Source: Pseudomonadota bacterium
Lineage (GTDB): Bacteria > Pseudomonadota > Gammaproteobacteria > Burkholderiales > Burkholderiaceae_D
Direction of reading: 5' to 3'
DNA length: 7,950 bases
Assembly: GCA_023420795.1 (NCBI GenBank)
Contig: JAEZVM010000103.1
Coordinates: 1-7,950 of the forward strand
Shown: piece by piece, positions 1-5,272 of the stretch
Layout: each line of letters begins with the position of its first letter
How positions within the stretch are numbered: position 1 is the stretch's first letter
Position numbers and translations under genes: made by a program
Notes under the pieces: generated by a model
The model's input: only the letters and a program-made list of their open reading frames with translations
Told to the model about the DNA's origin: nothing
Database searches by the model: none

Positions 1-1
1 A

Positions 2-385
2 AGCACGGTCAGCCTGTCGGACGAATTCGAGACTGTCGTCAAGGGAAACACGGGATTGCTGCATCGTGCGATCGAGAACGTAGTGCGCAATGCGGTAAAA
101 CATGCAGGAGACGGCAGCCGTATCGAAGTCGAGGCGGAAGCGGTCCCTGAAAAACGGCAATTGAGGATACGCGTTTCCGACAATGGACACGGCGTGCCTG
201 AGGCAGAACTTGACGCCATCTTCCGGCCGTTTTTCCGGGGCAGCAGGGCGGAAGGAAAAGTGGAAGGCCACGGCCTCGGGCTGGCGCTTGCGAAGCGGGC
301 AGCGGAAGCGCATGGCGGGACTATCAGTGCATTCAACCTGGCTGCCGGCGGGCTTTGCGTCGAAATGCTCCTGCCGCTGAAATAA
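2..385 (+). CDS. Sensor histidine kinase, C-terminal ATPase domain (5' partial)
   Basis: The 127 visible codons are the end of a two-component sensor kinase; the sensor, membrane and phospho-acceptor His regions lie before the window. The HATPase_c boxes appear in order: an N box (ENVVRNAVKHA, visible residues 25-35), a G1/D box (DNGHGVP, from about residue 60), an F-box-like stretch (IFRPFFRG) and a G2 box (GHGLGLALAKR, from about residue 89). The protein stops soon after the last beta strand, as usual. The layout, including the IFRPFFR wording, resembles CpxA-type envelope-stress kinases, but without the N-terminus the signal sensed cannot be named. It would act at the inner membrane and phosphorylate a response regulator, probably encoded just upstream. 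The open frame runs off the left edge, so no start is assigned. A 147-base gap without a convincing terminator separates it from the next gene. Confidence 0.9.
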   Translation, partial: STVSLSDEFETVVKGNTGLLHRAIENVVRNAVKHAGDGSRIEVEAEAVPEKRQLRIRVSDNGHGVPEAELDAIFRPFFRGSRAEGKVEGHGLGLALAKRAAEAHGGTISAFNLAAGGLCVEMLLPLK

Positions 386-532
386 CCGCTCAAGGCCGGA
401 CATTCAAGGCTACGCCATCTTTCCTCGCGGCGCAGCTTCCCATCACAGTTGCCAGGATAGGGCACAATACGAATGCCACGACATTGCGGGCGACCCTTCC
501 CTGTGCGTTGAAAACGAGAAAAGAACTGCGCC

Positions 533-1159
533 ATGAAAAAAATCGATTGGTACTTCGACTTCATTTCCCCGTTCTCCTATCTGCAAAGCGAGCTGTTGCA
601 TGCCTTGCCGGCCGATGTGCAGATCAGTTTCAAGCCCTTGCTGTTCGCCGGCCTGCTCAAGCACTGGGATAATGTCGGTCCAGCCGAGATCGCGCCGAAG
701 CGCACGTGGATCTTCGAGCAATGCCTGTGGTTCGCGCACCAGCACGATATTCCGCTGAAGCTGCCGGCGCAGCATCCGTTCAATCCTCTGCCGCTGCTGC
801 GGCTGTGCATCGCGCTCGGCTCGGGGCCGGATGTCGTGCATCGGCTGTTCCGCTTCGTCTGGCAGGAAGGCAAGCTGCCGACCGATGCGAGCGCATGGGA
901 GCCGCTGCTGCAGGAATTGCAGGCGACGCCGGCGATGCTCGATGCGCCGGAAGTGAAGCAGCAGCTGCGCGACAATGGCGAAAGTGCAATTGCGGCGAAG
1001 GTGTTTGGCGTGCCTACCGCAGTCGTGGATAATCGCTGCTTCTGGGGCGTGGATTCCACCGACATGCTGCTTGCCTACCTGCGCGGCGATCCGTTCTTCC
1101 GCTCCGGGCAATTCAGGAGCGCGCAGGAACTCCCGCAAGGCATACACCGTAACAGATAA
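533..1159 (+). CDS. 2-hydroxychromene-2-carboxylate isomerase / DsbA-family thioredoxin-fold protein
   Basis: A 208-residue cytoplasmic protein of the HCCA isomerase (kappa-class glutathione transferase) family, which has a thioredoxin fold with an inserted helical domain. The N-terminal strand WYFDFISPFSYL (residues 6-17) carries Ser12 where disulfide oxidoreductases have the CxxC motif, the hallmark of the glutathione-dependent isomerase branch. The mid-protein PFNPLPLLRL and the C-terminal GVPTAVVDNRCFWGVD are the other family signatures, the latter holding the cis-Pro of the thioredoxin fold. Length fits the family (about 200). HCCA isomerase proper acts in naphthalene degradation, but no aromatic-degradation genes are nearby, so the real substrate is unknown. 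It starts at an ATG preceded by a weak purine-rich tract (GAGAAAAGAA). It leads a three-gene operon, with only 3 bases to the next gene. No clear promoter was found in 386-532. Confidence 0.88.
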   Translation: MKKIDWYFDFISPFSYLQSELLHALPADVQISFKPLLFAGLLKHWDNVGPAEIAPKRTWIFEQCLWFAHQHDIPLKLPAQHPFNPLPLLRLCIALGSGPDVVHRLFRFVWQEGKLPTDASAWEPLLQELQATPAMLDAPEVKQQLRDNGESAIAAKVFGVPTAVVDNRCFWGVDSTDMLLAYLRGDPFFRSGQFRSAQELPQGIHRNR

Positions 1160-1162
1160 GCA

Positions 1163-1612
1163 ATGAATCTCACTTTCTATAAGCCGGAGCAGACCGTCAC
1201 CGGTCCGGCATACAGCAACTTGTTCAAACTGATCGCCACCATGGTCACCGCCGTGCTGGCCGGCTATGCGATCAACATCACGATGCGCTTTCCGCTGCTG
1301 CAATACGGCTTCGGCGTGAAGATGCTGCTACTCGGCGCGGCGCTGATGCTGGCGATCAGCTACTACTGGTTCCTGCGCTCGAAAGTGACCATCGATGACA
1401 AGGGCATCACGCAAACCTGGATGTACAACCGCCATGTCGAGTGGCGCGATGTGCGCAGCGCAAAGATGATCGGCATTCCCTACCTGAGCTGGTTCTTCCC
1501 GCCGCGCCTGGTGGTGCGGACCGGGAACTCCTTCACCACCTTCAACGGCGGTACGCAGGCGGTGCTGGTCGAGTTCGCGAAGATTTCGCTCGCTTATCAG
1601 ATGAAGAAATGA
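1163..1612 (+). CDS. Small membrane protein with two helices and a PH-like C-terminal region (unknown function)
   Basis: A 149-residue protein I do not recognise as a named family. Two hydrophobic segments, about residues 21-39 and 52-71, form a membrane hairpin. The rest (72-140) is short beta-like strands with the pattern KVTIDDKGITQTWMYNRHVEWRDV, typical of bacterial PH-like domains found in small membrane proteins. By that pattern the C-terminal part would face the cytoplasm. No enzyme motif is visible. The start is 3 bases after the preceding stop, with only a weak purine run before it. The stop overlaps the start of the next gene (ATGA, 1609-1612), so the three genes are probably co-translated. 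The context suggests a role together with the flanking thioredoxin-fold protein and metallo-hydrolase, but nothing in the sequence shows what it is. Confidence 0.8.
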   Translation: MNLTFYKPEQTVTGPAYSNLFKLIATMVTAVLAGYAINITMRFPLLQYGFGVKMLLLGAALMLAISYYWFLRSKVTIDDKGITQTWMYNRHVEWRDVRSAKMIGIPYLSWFFPPRLVVRTGNSFTTFNGGTQAVLVEFAKISLAYQMKK

Positions 1613-2517
1613 AGCTTCCATCCTCCATGCGCGTATTCGAGCGCGGCTGGCTGTCATCGAACAACATCCTGTTCATCGGTCACAGGGAGACCGCGCTGGT
1701 CGATAGCGGCTACGTGACGCATGCACCGCAGACCGTCGCGCTGGTCAGGCACGCGCTGCAGGACAGGAAGCTCGACCGTCTGCTCAACACGCATCTGCAT
1801 TCCGATCATTGCGGCGGCAATGCGACACTGCAGCGCGCCTTCGGCTGCCGCACCGCGATTCCCGCCGCCGAAGCGAACAAGGTGCGCGAATGGAACGTGG
1901 ATGCGCTGACCTACAAGGCGACCGGCCAGCAGTGCGAACGCTTCGGCTTCGACGACACCATCGCGCCCGGCGACACGTTCACGCTTGGTGATATGACATG
2001 GCAAGCGCTCGCCGCACCCGGCCACGATCCGCACTCGCTGATCTTCTACTGCCCCGACGAGCGCATCCTGATCTCCGCCGATGCACTGTGGGAAAACGGC
2101 TTCGGCGTGGTGTTCCCGGAACTCGAAGGTGAATCCGGCTTCGCGGAAGTGCGCGCGACGCTGGAACTGATCGCATCGCTCGACGTGAAGCTCGTCATCC
2201 CAGGCCACGGCGCACCATTCGCCGATATCGGCAAGGCGCTCGACGCATCGTTTTCGCGCATCGATTATTTCGTCGCCGATCCCGCGCGCAATGCACAGAA
2301 TGCGATCAAGGTATTGCTGAAGTTCTTGCTGCTGGAGAAGCAGGAAATTCCACTGCCACAGGTCGAGACGATGTTGTCGGATATGTTCCTGTTCCATGAA
2401 TCGAACCGGCGCTATCTGGGTAAAACCGATGCCGAGCTTGCGCAATGGACGATAGCGCAGCTGGTGCGCGCCGGCGTCGCCGAGGTACGGGACGGACATC
2501 TCGTCAACCGGGGATAG
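1609..2517 (+). CDS. Metallo-beta-lactamase-fold hydrolase
   Basis: A 302-residue cytoplasmic hydrolase with the full di-metal site of the superfamily: HLHSDH (His62, His64, Asp66, His67), His139 in APGHD, Asp158 in SADALW and His200 in IPGHG. After the MBL core (about 10-215) comes a helical C-terminal extension (about 225-302) that looks like a small winged-helix domain, as in LACTB2-like and glyoxalase II-like members that hydrolyse thioesters, lactones or nucleic acids. Residue content alone does not choose among these. The frame stays open upstream into the previous gene, but the ATG at 1609 is preferred: it forms an ATGA overlap with the preceding stop, and the family N-terminus (MRVFERGWLSSNNILF) begins a few residues later. 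ATG 1627 is an alternative. Being coupled to an HCCA-isomerase-like protein, it may act on a glutathione- or CoA-linked thioester; that is inference. Confidence 0.9.
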   Translation: MKLPSSMRVFERGWLSSNNILFIGHRETALVDSGYVTHAPQTVALVRHALQDRKLDRLLNTHLHSDHCGGNATLQRAFGCRTAIPAAEANKVREWNVDALTYKATGQQCERFGFDDTIAPGDTFTLGDMTWQALAAPGHDPHSLIFYCPDERILISADALWENGFGVVFPELEGESGFAEVRATLELIASLDVKLVIPGHGAPFADIGKALDASFSRIDYFVADPARNAQNAIKVLLKFLLLEKQEIPLPQVETMLSDMFLFHESNRRYLGKTDAELAQWTIAQLVRAGVAEVRDGHLVNRG

Positions 2518-2567
2518 TCTGGTCTTTCCTGCCCGCGATCTTCACGGACCGCAAACCATGTCAATGA

Positions 2568-2595
2568 AAGCCGCTGAAACGGCTTGTCCCTTTTT
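2568..2595 (+). terminator. Terminator-like hairpin after the MBL gene
   Basis: A perfect 6-bp stem (AAGCCG at 2568-2573, CGGCTT at 2580-2585) closes a 6-base loop and is followed, 5 bases later, by five T residues (2591-2595). It lies 50 bases after the stop of the metallo-hydrolase gene. The gap between stem and T-run is longer than in strong intrinsic terminators, so it may be weak. The right arm overlaps the first TTGTCC repeat. Confidence 0.4.
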
Positions 2596-2610
2596 GTCCG
2601 CTTCTTGTCC
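2584..2610 (+). repeat. Three phased TTGTCC direct repeats
   Basis: TTGTCC occurs at 2584-2589, 2594-2599 and 2605-2610, so starts are 10 and 11 bases apart, about one helical turn each. A fourth copy in inverted orientation (GGGACAA) lies at 2684-2690 over the ribosome binding site of the DJ-1/PfpI gene. Such phased repeats commonly bind dimeric or multimeric regulators; the adjacent GlxA-type AraC protein is the obvious candidate. No matching -10 element was found at proper spacing, so these are read as protein-binding sites and not as -35 boxes. Confidence 0.45.
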
Positions 2611-2612
2611 CT

Positions 2613-2635
2613 GATACGCGTATCGGTCCGGACCG
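2613..2635. promoter_or_regulatory. Two abutting perfect 12-bp palindromes (operator candidate)
   Basis: GATACGCGTATC (2613-2624) and CGGTCCGGACCG (2624-2635) are each perfectly self-complementary over 12 bases and share one base. They sit 2 bases after the TTGTCC repeat cluster and 58 bases before the start of the DJ-1/PfpI gene. The second palindrome contains GTCC/GGAC, echoing the core of the TTGTCC repeats. The position is right for operators controlling the DJ-1/PfpI and GlxA-type gene pair. What binds is not shown by sequence. Confidence 0.5.
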
Positions 2636-2693
2636 CGCATGCCTACGATGCAGGTGTTGGCTCCTTACTTCCATCACTTGCAAGGGACAAATC

Positions 2694-3341
2694 ATGTTGA
2701 GCGTAGGCATACTGGTTTTCGACGATGTCGAAATACTCGATTTTTCCGGTCCGTATGAAGTGTTCTCGACCGCCGCGCGGGTACAGGCCCGCATGCACCA
2801 TGCCGAGCCGCAGTTCCGCTGCTTCCTGATTGCGGCTGAAATGCGCCCGGTACGCGCCAGAGGCGGGATGAAGGTACTGCCCGACTGCGTGTTGCCGCCA
2901 TCCCCGGACATCGATGTGCTGATCGTGCCGGGTGGCGACGTATCGCAAGTGCTTGGTAACCATGCCGTGACAGGCTGGATTCGGGCGCAGGCAAAGGATG
3001 CCGCGATCACCGCATCGGTATGCACCGGCGCTTTCCTCCTTGCCGAGGCCTGCCTGCTGAACGGGCTGGCTGCAACGACGCACTGGGAGGACCAGGAAGA
3101 GTTGCAGGCGCGCTATCCAGATCTGAAGTTGCGGCAGAACGTGCCGTGGATCGACTGCGGTAAAGTAGTCACTTCAGCCGGCATCTCTGCTGGCATCGAC
3201 ATGAGCCTGCACTTGGTCGAGCGGCTCGCCGGCCGGCAATTGGCGCAGGCGACGGCAAAGCAGATGGAATACCGGTGGGATAACAATGGAACGACTGAAC
3301 ACTCAGGATCAAGCAATTCCCGTCTATTTCGTGCTGCGTGA
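2694..3341 (+). CDS. DJ-1/PfpI family protein (isonitrile hydratase-like)
   Basis: A 215-residue single-domain member of the DJ-1/PfpI (class I glutamine amidotransferase-like) superfamily. Visible signatures are ILDFSGPYEVF (Asp16, Glu22) at the first strand-helix turn, LIVPGG (76-81), and the nucleophile elbow SVCTGAFLLAEACLLNG with Cys110, followed by ATTHW (127-131). The Asp plus Cys pattern and length match the branch containing isonitrile hydratase and uncharacterised ThiJ/PfpI enzymes, so a cytoplasmic Cys-dependent hydratase, amidase or glyoxalase-type activity is likely; the substrate is unknown. The start has a good Shine-Dalgarno (AAGGGA, 2682-2687). Its last 56 bases are shared, in another frame, with the downstream GlxA-type gene, making the pair a coupled operon. 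The tail after residue about 195 is polar and low in conserved positions, consistent with sequence constrained by the overlap. Palindromes and repeats upstream probably set its expression. Confidence 0.88.
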   Translation: MLSVGILVFDDVEILDFSGPYEVFSTAARVQARMHHAEPQFRCFLIAAEMRPVRARGGMKVLPDCVLPPSPDIDVLIVPGGDVSQVLGNHAVTGWIRAQAKDAAITASVCTGAFLLAEACLLNGLAATTHWEDQEELQARYPDLKLRQNVPWIDCGKVVTSAGISAGIDMSLHLVERLAGRQLAQATAKQMEYRWDNNGTTEHSGSSNSRLFRAA

Positions 3342-4302
3342 CGACACGTTCGCGCTCGACCTCGTCGGGCCGGCGGAAATTTTTCGCTGCGCAAACCGCT
3401 GTGCGGAAAAGAGCGGGCAGCCGCCATTGTTCCGAATGCACTACGTCAGCGCGGAGCCGCGCCTGAGCACATCGATCGGGCTGGAACTCACCGGTTTCTC
3501 CGCCTTGCCCGCGTCATTGCCGGACAATGCGATCGTGATGATCATCGCCTGCACCGGCAATGACGACGATTTCAGCAGCGACGCGGCGCAGGCGACCGTC
3601 GCATGGCTGCGGCAGCATGTCAGGCCATGCCACCGGCTGCTGTGCATCTGCACCGGCGCGCTGCTGGCCGGCTATGCGGGCTTGCTGGACGGCAGGCAAT
3701 GTACCACCCATTACGCGCATTACGACAGGCTGCGGGAACTGGCGCCGCGCGCCCATGTGCAGGAGAATCGGATTTTCGTGGAAGATGGTCCAGTGTGCAC
3801 CAGTGCCGGCGCAAGCACTGGCATCGACCTGACGTTGCATGTGGTCGCTCAGATCGCCGGTTATCAATGCAGTGTTGCGGTTTCTCGGCATATGGTCATC
3901 TACATGCGCCGTACCGGCACCGACCCGCAGCTGTCGCCGTGGCTGGCTTTTCGCAATCATGTGCATCCCGCTATTCACCGGGTACAGGACGCGATCGTAG
4001 CCGAGCCGGCACGCGACTGGAGCAATGCGCAACTGGCGCAGATCGCCTGCACCAGCGAGCGGCATCTGACCCGCCTGTTCCGCGAACATGCGGGCACCGG
4101 CATCGTCGATTACCTGCACCGCATTCGCGTCGCGCTGGCGCGCGACCTGCTGAACCAGTCGCAACTCGACATGGAACATGTTGCGGAGCGCGCCGGCTTC
4201 AACTCCAGCCGGCAGCTGCGGCGCGTCTGGAGGAAATTCGAAGAAGCGCCGCCGAGCCTGGCGCGCACTGCCGACAGGAGGCCGGTCCTGGCCGGAGCGT
4301 GA
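3286..4302 (+). CDS. GlxA-type transcriptional regulator: DJ-1/PfpI domain plus AraC helix-turn-helix
   Basis: A 338-residue regulator, the usual length for the GlxA family. Residues about 11-200 form a DJ-1/PfpI-like domain (LDLVGPAEIF with Glu31; ICTGALLAGYAGLLDGR with a Cys at 122; QCTTHY; TSAGASTGIDLTLHVV). Residues about 225-325 form the AraC DNA-binding domain with two helix-turn-helix units (SNAQLAQIACTSERHLTRLF at about 246-265, and MEHVAERAGFNSSRQLRRVW at about 296-315). In this family the N-terminal domain is thought to sense a ligand, often without catalysis, although the cysteine position is kept here. The ATG at 3286 lies inside the upstream DJ-1 gene, preceded by GGTGGGAT as ribosome binding site, giving a 56-base overlap. 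The C-terminus after the second unit (TADRRPVLAGA) is unremarkable. It most likely controls its own operon through the sites at 2584-2635. Confidence 0.92.
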   Translation: MERLNTQDQAIPVYFVLRDDTFALDLVGPAEIFRCANRCAEKSGQPPLFRMHYVSAEPRLSTSIGLELTGFSALPASLPDNAIVMIIACTGNDDDFSSDAAQATVAWLRQHVRPCHRLLCICTGALLAGYAGLLDGRQCTTHYAHYDRLRELAPRAHVQENRIFVEDGPVCTSAGASTGIDLTLHVVAQIAGYQCSVAVSRHMVIYMRRTGTDPQLSPWLAFRNHVHPAIHRVQDAIVAEPARDWSNAQLAQIACTSERHLTRLFREHAGTGIVDYLHRIRVALARDLLNQSQLDMEHVAERAGFNSSRQLRRVWRKFEEAPPSLARTADRRPVLAGA

Positions 4303-4338
4303 GCGCCTGCGCGGCAGCGGCGGCCCGCTTCCTCACGC
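4297..4338. repeat. Inverted repeat spanning two convergent stop codons
   Basis: GCGTGAG (4297-4303) and CTCACGC (4332-4338) are perfect 7-base inverted arms. Each arm contains the stop codon of one of the convergent genes (TGA at 4300-4302 on +, and at 4335-4333 on -). The 28 bases between are very GC-rich. There is no T-run on either side, so a Rho-independent bidirectional terminator is not supported; it may still fold in RNA and limit read-through between the two converging units. Confidence 0.3.
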
Positions 4339-5232
4339 GGTCCGCTGCGCCCGGTCCTTCTGGTTCTGCGCTTCGATCCGGTCGCGCGCTTCCTTCCATT
4401 GCTGCGGCGTCCATGAGCGCAGTTCGTAGAAATTGCCGCCCGTGAGATAGCTGCCGCCGTCCATCATGATCGCCTGGCCGGTCAGCCAGTCGCAGCCGTC
4501 GGCCATCAGGAAGGTGGCGAGGTTCTGCAGTTCTTCTATTCTGCCGGTGCGGCCCATCGGGTTGATTGCCGCCGACCTTGCGCCAGGTTCCTCGCCGGGG
4601 TTGAGTCGCTTGCTCATGCCTTCGGTCGGGATCTCGCCGGGGCCGATCGCGTTCAGGCGCACGCCGTACTGCGCCCATTCGGTCGCGAGCGACATCGTCA
4701 TTGCATGGATCGCGGACTTGCTCATGGCTGACGGCACGACGAACGGGCCGCCATTCAGCACCCAGGTGACGATGATCGATACCACGCTGCGGTAGCCGTC
4801 GGACGGTTTCCACTGGCCCTTCGCTGCCATGTCTACCCAGCGCCTGCCGACCGCATGTGTGACGTAGAAGGTGCCGTGCATGACGATGTTGGCGATCGCG
4901 TCGAAGCCGCGCGGCGACAAGGCGGCGGTGGGCGAGATGAAATTGCCGGCAGCATTGTTGACCAGGCCGGTCAGCGGGCCATCGACGAAAATTTGTTCCA
5001 CCATGTCATCGACGGCGGCAGCGTCGCGGATGTCGATGCCGAAGGTCTTAACGCTGCCGCCGTGCTTGCCCATCAGTTCCGCGGCGGTATCGTCGCAGAC
5101 CGGTTTACGGCGGCCGCAGATATAGAGGTCGGCGCCGAGCGACAGGTATTTCTCCGCCATCGCGCGGCCGAGACCGGTGCCGCCGCCGGTGACGAGGATG
5201 CGTTTGCCTTGCATGAGCTGCGGTTGGAACAT
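4333..5232 (-). CDS. Short-chain dehydrogenase, 2,4-dienoyl-CoA reductase (DECR1)-like
   Basis: A 299-residue NAD(P)H-dependent SDR. The Rossmann motif TGGGTGLG (residues 15-22), CGRRK (39-43; basic residues that favour NADPH), NNAAGNFISPT (92-102) and VVPSAMSKSA (165-174) closely follow mitochondrial-type 2,4-dienoyl-CoA reductase, as does the extended tail GGNFYELRSWTPQQWKEA (265-282), which ordinary SDRs lack. Aligned by eye to human DECR1, Ser168 and Lys172 match Ser210 and Lys214, but the active-site Tyr199 falls on Trp157 and Asn148 on His119. A stretch of about ten extra residues (about 139-148) precedes the active-site strand. The expected reaction is reduction of a conjugated dienoyl- or enoyl-CoA in beta-oxidation, though the substitutions may alter it. 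The start is supported by AAGGAGA five bases upstream (5238-5244). It is the last gene of the tetR operon, 40 bases after the isomerase gene. Confidence 0.88.
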   Translation of the reverse strand: MFQPQLMQGKRILVTGGGTGLGRAMAEKYLSLGADLYICGRRKPVCDDTAAELMGKHGGSVKTFGIDIRDAAAVDDMVEQIFVDGPLTGLVNNAAGNFISPTAALSPRGFDAIANIVMHGTFYVTHAVGRRWVDMAAKGQWKPSDGYRSVVSIIVTWVLNGGPFVVPSAMSKSAIHAMTMSLATEWAQYGVRLNAIGPGEIPTEGMSKRLNPGEEPGARSAAINPMGRTGRIEELQNLATFLMADGCDWLTGQAIMMDGGSYLTGGNFYELRSWTPQQWKEARDRIEAQNQKDRAQRTA

Positions 5233-5272
5233 GTCGGTCTCCTTGTGTGGTTGTCCTGTCGCTCGATCGTTC

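Noticed and set aside
449..474. Possible promoter TTGCCA ... ACGAAT before the HCCA-isomerase-like gene
   Set aside because: Spacing of only 14 bases and a poor -10; not strong enough to report as a feature.
443..1303. Long open frame on the minus strand opposite the HCCA-isomerase-like gene
   Set aside because: It is the antisense shadow of a well-supported gene: low-complexity His/Arg/Gln-rich translation, no family motif, no ribosome binding site.
1441..1608. Upstream extension of the metallo-hydrolase frame
   Set aside because: It lies inside the PH-like protein gene and its translation is unlike any MBL N-terminus; the ATGA overlap at 1609 is a better start.
1654..2499. Long minus-strand open frame opposite the metallo-hydrolase
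   Set aside because: The plus strand carries the complete metal-binding motif set; the antisense translation has no recognisable domain and results from GC-rich codon bias.
2584..2624. TTGTCC repeats read as -35 boxes
   Set aside because: No acceptable -10 hexamer lies 16 to 18 bases downstream of any of the three copies.
3514..4179. Minus-strand open frame opposite the GlxA-type regulator
   Set aside because: No motif and fully covered by a gene with two recognised domains.
4303..4332. Bidirectional intrinsic terminator between the convergent genes
   Set aside because: The inverted arms lack T-runs on either side, so only an inverted repeat is reported.
3603..4445. Plus-strand open frame overlapping the GlxA-type gene in another frame
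   Set aside because: Arg/Ala/His-rich shadow translation without domains, running into the convergent gene.
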